A stretch of 64,000 bases of DNA. Source: Mucilaginibacter pankratovii. Lineage in GTDB: Bacteria > Bacteroidota > Bacteroidia > Sphingobacteriales > Sphingobacteriaceae. A program made the translations under genes and the position numbers. The notes beneath the pieces were generated by a model. That model was not told the DNA's origin. It worked only from the letters and a program-made list of their open reading frames with translations, and did no database searches. The DNA lies in assembly GCF_014773265.1 (NCBI RefSeq), contig NZ_JACWMY010000020.1, positions 1 through 64,000 of the forward strand, read 5' to 3'. Below are positions 51,213 to 60,788 of the stretch, piece after piece. Every line of letters begins with the position of its first letter. Position 1 is the first letter of the stretch.

Positions 51213-54161
51213 CTAATAGTTTTGCTGATAGTACTCGATATAGCTACCTAATGTTTTTCCGTCGGCTAATTTATCCAGATTTTCCTTCGTAATGATAAAA
51301 AAGCTGTATTTATCCTTTGGTGTTTTCATAATGTCGGGCAGTAGCGGTACTATGCGGCGGGCGTAATCCTTCACATTCTCCAGGTTGCCAAAGCGCCCAA
51401 CGTATATCAATTGGTTATCTGTACCGGCATTTTTTAAGTTGTGATTGATAGGGCTGCCCTGGTATTGTACCCGGTTAAACTGCCCGATACCAAAACGCGA
51501 AGAGGCCAAATTAGTTGTGCCCGAATTTACAGCTACAACAAAATAGTAGTTTGTGCTGTCGCGCATATTAAATATTGATGGTTTTTTAACAACCGGCGGG
51601 GTAACTGTAGCTACCGGTGCCTTTACAGGCGGGGTAGCTTGTGTAACTTCCGGTTGTGTTACCGGCTCTGGTTTAGTTTGTACCACTTCCGGTTCTTTAA
51701 TCGGCTCTTGTTTTACCACCGGCGGTATTGTCTCCTGCTGTTTTACGGGTGGCGGCAATTGCTGCGTAGTTACTACGGGGGCCGGCACCGGCTTCTTCTC
51801 AGGCTTGCGCACATCCGGTACAATCGCAATGGGGCCGCCCGTATAGGGTACACGGTATTCGGTTTGTTGCTGGTACACAATGGGTATGGTGAAAGTGCCA
51901 TCGGCTATATCCCTGTCGGTTATAACAATGCTGCGTGCCGCTAACTCGGTTTGGTTCACGTCAATATAGCTGAGGTGCTGTTTTACCAAAGGCGTTATCA
52001 GCTGGTCGTCGGGGTACCTGGCAATAATTTGTTGCAGATCGGCTTTAAACGGATCAAGTTTTTCCTGGTGGCCACCCGCGAATGTTTTCAAATACTCCAG
52101 TTGCGAAGCGTACTTGTTATTTGGATAGGTTTTTAGTAAACCATCGGCAGAAGTAATAACCGCCGTGTATTTTTTAGCTGCATATAAATCATACACCTGG
52201 TTGTACAGGGCGCTAAAGCCGGTATCCTCATCGTTCAATCGTTTACCATAATCAGGATCGAGGATGGTTTTGGCGAAGGCCGTCGCGGGGTATTCTTTTA
52301 GTACGAGGGCTTTATATTTATCTGATAGCGCGACATTGCTTTCGCTGTATAAACGATACAGGTTATAATAGATGGCGGCCTTATTATCATTATTAGGGAA
52401 AAGCGCCAGCACCTTTTCGTAAGCGGCAGCGGCTTCCTTTTTGTCATCCAGCACATCGCGGTAAAAATTGGCGATAGCTAAATATGCCTCATATCGCTTC
52501 ATGTTTGATTGTGCCAGCAGGGGAGGTGTAAGCGGGAGGTTTTGCACCAAGTCTTGCTTAAAGTTATTGGCATCTACCTCGCCGGGGCTGCGCTGCAGTG
52601 AATCGGGCAGGGCATTGGTATCTACGTTTTTTGCCGTATTTAAGGTATTGGTAGTGAGGTCGGCGTTGGAGCGACCGCTTCGGCGCCAGTTATCCTCCAG
52701 CTTGCGGTTGCCCCAAACCCGTTTAAAATCGCTAAAGCCCTGGCTTACCGCGTTGGTATTATAAAAATAAAAGTTACCGCCATTGGGTACGCTTGCAACC
52801 GGCGACGGTGTATCCCCAAACGGATCTGCCAATGAGCCGGATGTTCCATTATTAACTGCAGCGGCAGTTTGCTTTTTTATTTCCTGGCGTTTGGCCATTT
52901 CATCAAGGCGCTTTTCGCGTGTCGGCTCATCCAGGGCGGCAAGCATTTGCAGCGTGTCTTCACGGGCTATCACCTTCAGGTTATCGGTAAGCAATTGCAG
53001 GTTCTCAGCTTTCTTTTGGATAGTCCTGTATCCGGGGTAATTTGGTGATAAAGTGACAAGCGTACTATCGTAATAGTTTTTCGCCAGCGTATAATCGGCT
53101 TTGTTTTTAAAATAGGTATCCGCCAGGCGCAGGTAGGAGAGCCCTTTTTGATTTTGGTTGCGGGTGCTGTAATTGGCAGATTGTTTGTAGCTTTTTATAG
53201 CATCATCAATTTGGTTATCGGCATATTGCAGTTGGGCTATCTGGTAGTAAACCTGGTCGGTAAAATCGGCATTGTTTTGGTTCTTTAACAGTGCGCGTAA
53301 CCGGGCGAGGCGACTTATCTTTACCCCATTTTGGCTATCCTCTATGCGGATACGGTTCAGGTCGGCATTAAAGGCCATATCAAAGCTGACGTTGCTTTTG
53401 GCCACACGGGCGTAGCTTATTACGGCATCGGCAGGCTTGCTGTTCAGTTCCTGTAACTGGCCGAGGATAAAGGTCCAGCGCATACGCTGCAGGTTATGGG
53501 TACTGTATTTTATAGCCTCTTTGGCCATCGCCTCGGCATCAGCATATTCACCGGTATTGATATCGTACTGCAGTTTTGCAGCATAAACGTCAGCAGTAAT
53601 GCTTTTTTTAGGGTTGATGTTTTGTATGGCGCTATCTATTACCTGCTTTGCTTCTGCATCTTTATGGAGAAATAGCAGTGCGCGTCCCTTCCAAACCAGG
53701 GCCTCCTGTTTTATCTCTGTTTGTTTGGGCCGACCGGTAAGTACTACGTAATTAAAGTATTCAACCGCGTCGAAATAATTTGCTGCCAAATAATTGGCCT
53801 TGCCCAGCACCAAATAGGCATCGGGTATATAATGGCTTTGTTCTTTTACGCTAATGATGGTGGTGGCCTTTGCTTTGGCAGCTTCCAGGTCTTTATCCGG
53901 TGCGGCGCCGGTGGCAGCAGTATCCTGGTAAACCGAAAGCAGCTCGCTGTAATTATCTACAAATCCGGCAGCGTAACCTTCTTCTTTTTCCTTCAGGATC
54001 TCTTTTGCATTGAACAGTATATTATAGTGTGCCGTGAGATTCTGCAGCCCGCGGTTTAGCGCGCTCTTTTTTTCGAGCGAGCAGCCGGCTATAATAAGTA
54101 CAAGTACAAACAGAGCGGGTTTGAATTGCTTTTGCAGGAATAGGTTAGAATTGCGCCTCAA
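51213..54161 (-). CDS. porW: PorW/SprE-like T9SS periplasmic TPR lipoprotein
   Basis: A 982-aa lipoprotein (lipobox LIIAGC, Cys27). The segment after it, KKSALNRGLQNLTAHYNILF, is the usual start of PorW/SprE. Most of the chain is TPR repeats. A Pro/Val/Thr-rich linker (about residues 770-870) leads to a C-terminal SPOR-like or binding region (YYFVVAVNSGTTNLA). PorW/SprE is needed for type IX secretion and links the periplasmic ring to the translocon. It lies about 4 kb from gldKLMN and just ahead of a PBP1A gene. Confidence 0.85.
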   Translation of the reverse strand: MRRNSNLFLQKQFKPALFVLVLIIAGCSLEKKSALNRGLQNLTAHYNILFNAKEILKEKEEGYAAGFVDNYSELLSVYQDTAATGAAPDKDLEAAKAKATTIISVKEQSHYIPDAYLVLGKANYLAANYFDAVEYFNYVVLTGRPKQTEIKQEALVWKGRALLFLHKDAEAKQVIDSAIQNINPKKSITADVYAAKLQYDINTGEYADAEAMAKEAIKYSTHNLQRMRWTFILGQLQELNSKPADAVISYARVAKSNVSFDMAFNADLNRIRIEDSQNGVKISRLARLRALLKNQNNADFTDQVYYQIAQLQYADNQIDDAIKSYKQSANYSTRNQNQKGLSYLRLADTYFKNKADYTLAKNYYDSTLVTLSPNYPGYRTIQKKAENLQLLTDNLKVIAREDTLQMLAALDEPTREKRLDEMAKRQEIKKQTAAAVNNGTSGSLADPFGDTPSPVASVPNGGNFYFYNTNAVSQGFSDFKRVWGNRKLEDNWRRSGRSNADLTTNTLNTAKNVDTNALPDSLQRSPGEVDANNFKQDLVQNLPLTPPLLAQSNMKRYEAYLAIANFYRDVLDDKKEAAAAYEKVLALFPNNDNKAAIYYNLYRLYSESNVALSDKYKALVLKEYPATAFAKTILDPDYGKRLNDEDTGFSALYNQVYDLYAAKKYTAVITSADGLLKTYPNNKYASQLEYLKTFAGGHQEKLDPFKADLQQIIARYPDDQLITPLVKQHLSYIDVNQTELAARSIVITDRDIADGTFTIPIVYQQQTEYRVPYTGGPIAIVPDVRKPEKKPVPAPVVTTQQLPPPVKQQETIPPVVKQEPIKEPEVVQTKPEPVTQPEVTQATPPVKAPVATVTPPVVKKPSIFNMRDSTNYYFVVAVNSGTTNLASSRFGIGQFNRVQYQGSPINHNLKNAGTDNQLIYVGRFGNLENVKDYARRIVPLLPDIMKTPKDKYSFFIITKENLDKLADGKTLGSYIEYYQQNY

Positions 54162-54185
54162 GATGGTATAATTATAGGTAGATAC

Positions 54186-54668
54186 TTAATTCTTTTTATC
54201 CCCGCCGCTTTTTGAAGCATCAGCCAATTTATAGAGGTTTTCTAAGTCAGCTATATCTTGCTTTCTTGCAGTTCCTGCCTTGTTCTTTATCAAGTCATCT
54301 AACCCGATATAACTTATGGTCAATTCATCTATGTCGATAAACAATTTATTCTCATATGCTTCGTCAAAAGAAACTCCCGAAATACTGTTTAAAATATCAA
54401 TTCGTAACGGGGGATATCCTAATTGAGTAACATAATGTTCCCGTAAAAAGTCGCCTTTAGTTAAACCGACAGAACCGAAGCCAAAATCATTTATAACCAA
54501 TATCATTTTAGCTGCATTTTCATCAGTCGGGTTTATCCAAATATCTAAATCACCTGTATGACGTGGCTTTCCATGAAAAGCCAGTGCATGTGCACCAACT
54601 ATAAGATAAGCCACTTCGTGTTTATTCAACAAATCGATGAAATCCTGAAAATCTTTCTCTAATATCAT
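54186..54668 (-). CDS. Nucleotidyltransferase-fold protein (DUF6036/AbiEii-like)
   Basis: A 160-aa cytoplasmic protein. YLIVGAHALAFHGKPRHTG is followed by DLDIWI, the GG/S ... DxD pattern of minimal nucleotidyltransferases (Asp40 and Asp42). The C-terminal LDDLIKNKAGTARKQDIADL is typical of DUF6036 and AbiEii-type toxins. Its ATG overlaps the stop of a 62-aa gene by 4 nt, which suggests a toxin-antitoxin-like pair. It might instead be a housekeeping nucleotidyltransferase. Confidence 0.75.
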   Translation of the reverse strand: MILEKDFQDFIDLLNKHEVAYLIVGAHALAFHGKPRHTGDLDIWINPTDENAAKMILVINDFGFGSVGLTKGDFLREHYVTQLGYPPLRIDILNSISGVSFDEAYENKLFIDIDELTISYIGLDDLIKNKAGTARKQDIADLENLYKLADASKSGGDKKN

Positions 54669-54853
54669 AACGGCTGTCTGTTCACTACCTTTTCAATTTT
54701 ATCGGGGAAGGACTTATTAAGCCATTTATAATAATTATATCTTAAACGGGTAACCTCTTTTAAGCGCTCAATAACTGGCTGCTTTAACCAATGCCGTATA
54801 TAAAGCATTTCTTCTTCGTCCTGTTTTACAAAATGCACAACCTTTTCCATCAC
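54665..54853 (-). CDS. Small partner of the nucleotidyltransferase gene
   Basis: A 62-aa charged protein (KQDEEEMLYIRHWLKQP, then RLRYNYYKWLNKSFPDK). No family recognised. The 4-nt overlap and gene order suggest it is the partial antitoxin or substrate-binding partner of the nucleotidyltransferase. Confidence 0.6.
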   Translation of the reverse strand: MMEKVVHFVKQDEEEMLYIRHWLKQPVIERLKEVTRLRYNYYKWLNKSFPDKIEKVVNRQPL

Positions 54854-54990
54854 TATCTTAACTATTGGCGGGCCTGTTTGAGTATATCTAAATCAATATA
54901 ATCATCGCCCAAACATTATACAAATTAGGTATTATAAAAAGCATCGCTAATTTACTAAATAGTATGCAATAGGATTAATAAATTTGCGCC

Positions 54991-55221
54991 ATGGCCGAAA
55001 ATGAACCAAACGATATAAAGGAAGGCGCGAAGGAAGCAAGTTCCTACGCCAAATATACCGGGCTGGCTTTCCAGATGATCATTATCATTGGTGTGTTTAC
55101 CTTTGCCGGGTATAAAATAGATGAAAGCACCGGCCACGCAACCAAGTGGGTAACCGCTGTACTATCACTTGCGGGCGTATTTATATCCTTATTCTTAGTT
55201 ATCAGATCTGTAAAAAAATGA
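54991..55221 (+). CDS. atpZ: AtpZ/AtpI-family ATP synthase accessory protein
   Basis: A 76-aa membrane protein with two helices (about residues 26-45 and 52-71) joined by GYKIDESTGHATKW, the family pattern. These proteins assist c-ring assembly of the F-type ATP synthase or Mg2+ uptake. It heads the atp operon; its stop overlaps the next start (ATGA at 55218). Confidence 0.88.
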   Translation: MAENEPNDIKEGAKEASSYAKYTGLAFQMIIIIGVFTFAGYKIDESTGHATKWVTAVLSLAGVFISLFLVIRSVKK

Positions 55222-55604
55222 AGACCAAAACCGCGATCACCGCATTTTTAATATTTGCCATAATATTGGCTTTACCGCCCCTTGCCTTAATATTCACGGG
55301 CCATCCCAATTTACTGGTGCCTCATTTTTGGCTGATATTTGCTTTTATAACCGGCCTTACCTTTTTGGTAATGGTTGCCATTATTATTACCAAGCAGGTG
55401 AACCCCGAAAATTATGCTCAGACCTTTTTAGCCACCACAGTTTTTAAATTACTCGCATGCCTGGCATTTTTAGTGGTTTTTATCATGAAAATTAAGGTAG
55501 ATAAGCCGGTTTTTGTGGGTAATTTCTTTTACCTATATTTCTTAAATACTGCCTTTGAAGTTTACGTGTTATTACGTAACTTGCGCAACCAAAATTTGAA
55601 GTAG
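55218..55604 (+). CDS. AtpI-like membrane protein of the atp operon
   Basis: A 128-aa membrane protein with four helices. I chose ATG 55218, which overlaps the AtpZ stop; an earlier start at 55146 would overlap atpZ by 76 nt. It resembles the AtpI-like proteins of Bacteroidota atp operons. It precedes atpB by 14 nt. Confidence 0.8.
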   Translation: MKTKTAITAFLIFAIILALPPLALIFTGHPNLLVPHFWLIFAFITGLTFLVMVAIIITKQVNPENYAQTFLATTVFKLLACLAFLVVFIMKIKVDKPVFVGNFFYLYFLNTAFEVYVLLRNLRNQNLK

Positions 55605-55618
55605 AAAAGTTTATTTTG

Positions 55619-56704
55619 ATGTATAATAGCTCGATTTTGAAAATAAAAATATTTACACTTTTACGAATTTGTGCCGTCTTTTTAACATTGGCGACATTTT
55701 CGATCCCGGCTTTTTCCCAGGAAAAGCATGAAGAAAGCGCTGAAAAGCCATTTGAGCCGAGCGAAGTTATTTTAGAGCACATTGCCGATTCGCATTCCCT
55801 GCATGTTTGGAATACAACCGCTATTCCGCTTCCGGTTATATTATACACCGATAAGGGGCTTGAGGTTTTTTCGTCGTCGCACTTCGAGCATGGCCATGCA
55901 GACTATACCGGTAAATATTATACATATAGATTGGTAGAAGATAAGGTAAAAATTGTAGGTGCAAATAATATTTTAGCAGACAGCGCTACCGTTTGGAAAT
56001 GGAACAGCAGTTTAATAGATTTTTCAATCACCCGCAACGTTGCCAGTATGTGGATGGGGATGATTGTTCTGTTAGTAATTTTCTTTAGTGTTTCATCAGC
56101 TTATAAAAAACGTTCAGGCAAAGCGCCAAAAGGCTTACAGTCTTTTATGGAGCCGCTTATTCTTTTTGTAAGGGATGATATCGCCCGCCCCAACATCGGT
56201 TATAAGTATCAGCGCTTTATGCCGCTACTTTTAACTGTTTTCTTCTTTATTTGGGTTAACAACCTGATCGGCCTGGTGCCTTTCTTCCCGGGTGGTGCAA
56301 ACCTTACCGGTAATATAGCGGTAACGCTTGTGCTTTCGGTTATCACTTTAATAGTAGTTAACCTAAATGGTAACAAACATTACTGGGCACACATTTTTAT
56401 CCCTGCCGACGTGCCTGTTTGGATCTGGCCTTTATGGTGGGTTATCGAGCTCGTAGGTATCATCTCAAAGCCTTTCGCCTTGATGATACGTTTGTTTGCC
56501 AATATCACCGCAGGGCACATTATCGTATTAAGCTTAATATCCTTAATATTTGTATTCAAATCGATGGGTATCGCACCGGTATCAGTTGCCTTTGTTATTT
56601 TTATGGATGTGCTTGAATTGCTGGTAGCAGCATTGCAGGCTTTCATCTTCACGCTGCTTACTGCCTTATTTATCGGCGGAGCAATTGAAGAGCATCACCA
56701 CTAA
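55619..56704 (+). CDS. atpB: F-type ATP synthase subunit a
   Basis: A 361-aa membrane protein. The N-terminus holds a signal peptide (TFSIPAFSQ) and an extra periplasmic stretch, as in other Bacteroidota, then about six helices. The proton-path Arg lies in FALMIRLFANITAGHIIVLS. It forms the half-channels beside the c-ring. I use ATG 55619 instead of the TTG just before it. Confidence 0.95.
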   Translation: MYNSSILKIKIFTLLRICAVFLTLATFSIPAFSQEKHEESAEKPFEPSEVILEHIADSHSLHVWNTTAIPLPVILYTDKGLEVFSSSHFEHGHADYTGKYYTYRLVEDKVKIVGANNILADSATVWKWNSSLIDFSITRNVASMWMGMIVLLVIFFSVSSAYKKRSGKAPKGLQSFMEPLILFVRDDIARPNIGYKYQRFMPLLLTVFFFIWVNNLIGLVPFFPGGANLTGNIAVTLVLSVITLIVVNLNGNKHYWAHIFIPADVPVWIWPLWWVIELVGIISKPFALMIRLFANITAGHIIVLSLISLIFVFKSMGIAPVSVAFVIFMDVLELLVAALQAFIFTLLTALFIGGAIEEHHH

Positions 56705-56749
56705 TTTTTAATAATTTTTATACTATATATTCACTTTAAATTTAATACA

Positions 56750-56959
56750 ATGATTGGAAGTATCGCTGCACTTGGTGCAGGTTTATCAGTAATCGGAGCA
56801 GGTATCGGTATCGGACAGATCGGTGGTAAAGCCGTAGAAGGTATCGCTCGCCAGCCGGAAGCTGCTTCAAAGATCCAAACTGCTATGATCATCGCTGCTG
56901 CCCTTGTAGAGGGTGCTGCTTTGTTCGGTGTGGTTGTATCTTTCCTGGGCTTGAGATAA
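56750..56959 (+). CDS. atpE: F-type ATP synthase subunit c
   Basis: A 69-aa hairpin of two membrane helices. The glycine-rich first helix includes GAGIGIGQIGGKAVEG, the loop is ARQPEA, and the second helix bears the ion-binding Glu in AALVEGAALFGVV. It forms the rotor ring. Confidence 0.96.
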   Translation: MIGSIAALGAGLSVIGAGIGIGQIGGKAVEGIARQPEAASKIQTAMIIAAALVEGAALFGVVVSFLGLR

Positions 56960-57055
56960 TCAATCCCCGAAAGGAAAACATTTAACCGTAGTCTGTTGCG
57001 ATTGGCCGCAGCTACGGTTATTTAAAATTGAAATTTTAACATTTTATATATAAAA

Positions 57056-57550
57056 ATGAATCCATTAGTAACCCCGGAAATTGGCCTTGTAGTTTGGACC
57101 ACAGTATCGTTCTTAGTACTGTTTTTCTTACTTGCCAAATTTGCATGGAAGCCTATTATGGGCGCTATTGACGAGCGCGAACGCTTTATCGAAGATTCGC
57201 TTTCTAAAGCCGAAGCAGCTAAAGACGAAATGGCCCGTTTAACAAACGAGAACGATGCCCTTTTGAAACAAGCCCGCATAGAGCGTGATGCTATCCTGTC
57301 TGAAGCAAAAAAAGTTAAGGACAGTATCATCAGCGAAGCTAAAGAAGCTGCACACAAAGAAGGTGCACGCCAGATAGAGCTTGCCCGTATAGAAATTAAC
57401 AACCAGAAAGCTATTGCAATGGCTGATGTTAAAAACCAGGTTGCAACTTTATCGTTGGAAATTGCTGAGAAAGTATTGCGCAAGCAATTTGAAGACAGCA
57501 GCAAACAGGATGCACTGGTTGCAGAACTGTTGAAAGAAGTGAAATTATAA
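57056..57550 (+). CDS. atpF: F-type ATP synthase subunit b
   Basis: A 164-aa protein. One N-terminal membrane helix (TVSFLVLFFLLAKFAWKPI) is followed by a long charged coiled coil. It is the peripheral stalk linking subunit a to the F1 head. The start follows atpE by about 95 nt. Confidence 0.96.
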   Translation: MNPLVTPEIGLVVWTTVSFLVLFFLLAKFAWKPIMGAIDERERFIEDSLSKAEAAKDEMARLTNENDALLKQARIERDAILSEAKKVKDSIISEAKEAAHKEGARQIELARIEINNQKAIAMADVKNQVATLSLEIAEKVLRKQFEDSSKQDALVAELLKEVKL

Positions 57551-57573
57551 TAGAGAGTAGTAAGTAGTGAATA

Positions 57574-57601
57574 GTGAGTGGTTACGCCGCTTACCACTCA
57601 C
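57574..57601. repeat. GTGAGTGGT hairpin between atpF and atpH
   Basis: GTGAGTGGT and ACCACTCAC form a 9-bp stem around a 10-nt loop. The surrounding gap is made of the same AGTAGTGAATAGTGAGTGG-type phrases found between atpA and atpG and near 37110. Confidence 0.75.
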
Positions 57602-57628
57602 CGCTCATCACTCACCATTAACTAAAAT

Positions 57629-58177
57629 ATGTCAGAAGTAACAGTAGCATTAAGGTACGCAAAAGCATTGATCGACTTAGCCGCAGAACAGAACGCTGTT
57701 GAGGCGGTTAAAGGCGATATGGAGCTGTTCCTGAAAACCGTAAAGGCAAACCCGGAATTGGGCGCTGTTTTAGCTAACCCTATCATCTCGCACAGCAAAA
57801 AGGTAAATATCCTTGGCGATGTGTTTGGTGCCAAGGTAAGCAAGGTAACTACCGCGTTTTTAAACATCATGGTAAATAAAGGCCGTGGCGAAGTGTTATA
57901 CACCACCGCTAACGAATTTATTGGCCTGTATGATGTGAAGAACCACATTACCAATGCCAGGGTAACAACAGCTTCTCCTTTATCAGCAGCCAACAAGCAA
58001 AAAATGCTGGCCGATGTACAGGCGGCAATTGGTGGTACTGTTAAGCTAACCGATAAGGTTGACCCGAAACTGATTGGCGGCTTTGTGCTTACAGTTGGCG
58101 ACAGGCAGGTAGATACCAGCATAGCGACCAGCTTAAAGAAGTTGAAAAAGGATTTTGCACAAGCTGCAACTAAATAA
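57629..58177 (+). CDS. atpH: F-type ATP synthase subunit delta
   Basis: A 182-aa protein. The N-terminal helical domain starts EVTVALRYAKALIDLAAEQ, and the C-terminal part includes VDPKLIGGFVLTVGDRQVD. It joins the peripheral stalk to the F1 head. Confidence 0.95.
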   Translation: MSEVTVALRYAKALIDLAAEQNAVEAVKGDMELFLKTVKANPELGAVLANPIISHSKKVNILGDVFGAKVSKVTTAFLNIMVNKGRGEVLYTTANEFIGLYDVKNHITNARVTTASPLSAANKQKMLADVQAAIGGTVKLTDKVDPKLIGGFVLTVGDRQVDTSIATSLKKLKKDFAQAATK

Positions 58178-58210
58178 TATTAAATTAAAACTCTAAAATA
58201 AATTCAAAAA

Positions 58211-59785
58211 ATGGTAGAGGTAAGACCAGACGAAGTATCAGCAATTTTGCGTCAGCAATTAGCAGGCTTCAAGTCAGAATCTGAATTAGAAGAAGTGGGT
58301 ACCGTACTCCAGGTGGGTGATGGTATTGCACGTGTTTACGGACTAACTAAAGTACAATCAGGTGAGCTGGTTGAATTTGATAACGGTTTACAAGGTATCG
58401 TTTTGAACCTTGAAGAAGATAACGTGGGTGTGGTATTGTTGGGACGGTCTGACGATATCAAAGAGGGCGACAACGTAAAACGTACCAATCGTATTGCATC
58501 TATCAACGTAGGTGAAGGTATGCTTGGCCGTGTTGTTGATACTTTGGGTAACCCAATTGATGGTAAAGGACCAATACTTGGCCAAACGTACGAAATGCCA
58601 TTGGAGCGTAAAGCACCGGGTGTTATCTATCGCCAGCCGGTAACCGAGCCTTTGCAAACAGGTATCAAAGCTATCGACGCGATGATCCCTATCGGCCGTG
58701 GCCAGCGTGAGTTGGTTATTGGTGACCGCCAAACAGGTAAAACGGCGGTTTGTATCGATACTATCATCAACCAAAAAGAGTTTTATGATGCCGGCCAGCC
58801 GGTAACTTGTATATATGTAGCCTGCGGCCAAAAAGCCTCTACCGTTGCAAACATTGTACGCACACTGGAAGAGAACGGCGCTATGCCATACTCTATCGTT
58901 GTTGCGGCCAACGCTTCGGATTCTGCTACCATGCAATTCTTCTCTCCGTTTGCAGGTGCTGCAATCGGCGAGTACTTCCGCGATACAGGTCGCCCTGCTT
59001 TGATCATCTATGATGATCTTTCTAAGCAGGCTGTTGCTTACCGTGAAGTATCATTATTACTGCGTCGCCCACCGGGCCGTGAGGCTTACCCGGGTGACGT
59101 ATTTTACCTGCACAGCCGTTTATTAGAGCGTGCCGCAAAGGTAAACAGCAACGATAACATCGCTCAGCAAATGAACGACCTGCCGGAGTCTATCAGGCAC
59201 ATCGTAAAAGGTGGTGGCTCGTTAACCGCGTTGCCAATTATCGAAACACAGGCGGGTGACGTATCTGCATATATCCCAACCAACGTAATTTCGATTACCG
59301 ATGGCCAGATATTTTTGGAGTCGAACTTGTTCTTAGCTGGTATCCGCCCGGCAATCAACGTAGGTATCTCGGTATCTCGTGTGGGTGGTAACGCGCAGAT
59401 CAAATCGATGAAGAAAGTTGCGGGTACTTTGAAACTCGACCAGGCTCAATACCGCGAGCTGGAAGCGTTCTCTAAATTCGGTTCGGACTTAGATGCTTCT
59501 ACCAAAAACGTAATCGACAAAGGTGCACGTAACGTGGAGATCTTAAAGCAAGGCCAGTACTCGCCGGTAACGGTTGAGAAACAGGTTGCTATTATCTACC
59601 TGGGTACCAAAAACCTGATGCGTAATGTACCGGTTAACAAGATCCGTGAATTTGAAAGCGAATACACCAGCCAGTTAGAGGCACGCCACCCTGAAGTGCT
59701 GGCAGCCCTTAAAGCAGGTAAATTCGACGACCAGCTAACCGGCGTACTGGAAACAGTAGCAAAAGAACTGGCAGGGAAGTATTAA
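58211..59785 (+). CDS. atpA: F-type ATP synthase subunit alpha
   Basis: A 524-aa F1 subunit. Walker A is GDRQTGKT, the arginine-finger region includes ISVSRVGGNAQIKSM, and the N-terminal beta-barrel includes VGDGIARVYGL. It forms the regulatory nucleotide sites between the beta subunits. Fully conserved and complete. Confidence 0.98.
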   Translation: MVEVRPDEVSAILRQQLAGFKSESELEEVGTVLQVGDGIARVYGLTKVQSGELVEFDNGLQGIVLNLEEDNVGVVLLGRSDDIKEGDNVKRTNRIASINVGEGMLGRVVDTLGNPIDGKGPILGQTYEMPLERKAPGVIYRQPVTEPLQTGIKAIDAMIPIGRGQRELVIGDRQTGKTAVCIDTIINQKEFYDAGQPVTCIYVACGQKASTVANIVRTLEENGAMPYSIVVAANASDSATMQFFSPFAGAAIGEYFRDTGRPALIIYDDLSKQAVAYREVSLLLRRPPGREAYPGDVFYLHSRLLERAAKVNSNDNIAQQMNDLPESIRHIVKGGGSLTALPIIETQAGDVSAYIPTNVISITDGQIFLESNLFLAGIRPAINVGISVSRVGGNAQIKSMKKVAGTLKLDQAQYRELEAFSKFGSDLDASTKNVIDKGARNVEILKQGQYSPVTVEKQVAIIYLGTKNLMRNVPVNKIREFESEYTSQLEARHPEVLAALKAGKFDDQLTGVLETVAKELAGKY

Positions 59786-59860
59786 TTTGAATAGTGAGTG
59801 GTGAATAGTGAGCTTTAAGCTTACTACTCACTACTCACCATTAACCACTCACCAAAAAGA
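59786..59860. repeat. AGTGAGTGG-type inverted repeat between atpA and atpG
   Basis: TGAGTGGTGAATAGTGAG and its imperfect reverse complement on the right side (ACTCACTACTCACC, then CCACTCA) fill the gap. It belongs to the same phrase family as the atpF-atpH gap. Confidence 0.7.
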
Positions 59861-60769
59861 ATGGCTAATTTAAAAGAAGTAAGAAACAGGATATCGTCGG
59901 TAAGCTCTACACAGCAGATCACCAAGGCCATGAAAATGGTTTCGGCAGCGAAGTTGAAAAGGGCAACCAATGCTATTGTACAATTACGCCCGTACGCTAA
60001 TAAGTTGAAAGACCTTTTGGCAAACTTATCGGCAAGTTTGGAGGATGGCGCATCGCCATACCTGCAGGAACGCGAGCCGGTACGTGTATTGGTTGTTGTT
60101 GTATCATCAAACCGTGGTTTGGCGGGTGCGTTTAACACCAACGTTATAAAAACGGCTAATAACCTGATAGCAGAGAAATACAGCGAGCAGCTTAAAGCGG
60201 GCAATGTATCTATCGTATCTATCGGTAAAAAAAGCCAGGAATATTACCAGCGCCGCAAGTACAACGTTATCGGTAACAATAACGATCTGTACCTGGACCT
60301 GAACTTTATCAATGCTTCGAAAATTACGGAGTCGATAATGCAGGGTTTTATCAATGGTGATTACGACCGTGTAGAACTGGTGTACAACCATTTCCGCAAT
60401 GCGGCGATACAATTCCAGGTAGCTGAGCAATTGTTGCCGGTACCAAAACCAGAGGCTAAACCGAAGGAAGAAGTGCTGAAAACAAAAGAAGCCAAAGTTG
60501 AAAGCCAGGTTGATTACATCCTGGAGCCATCTCAGGAAGAAATTGTTGAGCAGCTGATCCCTAAAAACATTAAAATACAGTTATACCGCGCGGTATTAGA
60601 TTCAAACGCATCTGAGCACGGCGCACGTATGACTGCAATGGATAAGGCAACCGAAAACGCCGGCGACCTCTTGAAAGCCCTTAAACTTTCATACAACCAG
60701 GCCCGCCAGGCAGCCATCACCACCGAGCTTACCGAAATTGTAAGTGGTGCAGCAGCACTGGGTGGTTGA
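59861..60769 (+). CDS. atpG: F-type ATP synthase subunit gamma
   Basis: A 302-aa central shaft subunit. The N-terminal helix reads ANLKEVRNRISSVSSTQQIT, the Rossmann-like middle contains VSSNRGLAGAFNTNV, and the C-terminal helix includes MTAMDKATENAGDLLKAL. A Lys/Glu/Pro-rich insert lies near residues 195-220. It is the last gene of this cluster: atpD and atpC, the beta and epsilon subunits, are not in the window and are probably elsewhere, as in other Bacteroidota. Confidence 0.96.
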   Translation: MANLKEVRNRISSVSSTQQITKAMKMVSAAKLKRATNAIVQLRPYANKLKDLLANLSASLEDGASPYLQEREPVRVLVVVVSSNRGLAGAFNTNVIKTANNLIAEKYSEQLKAGNVSIVSIGKKSQEYYQRRKYNVIGNNNDLYLDLNFINASKITESIMQGFINGDYDRVELVYNHFRNAAIQFQVAEQLLPVPKPEAKPKEEVLKTKEAKVESQVDYILEPSQEEIVEQLIPKNIKIQLYRAVLDSNASEHGARMTAMDKATENAGDLLKALKLSYNQARQAAITTELTEIVSGAAALGG

Positions 60770-60788
60770 TAAATTGCTTATCAAATAG

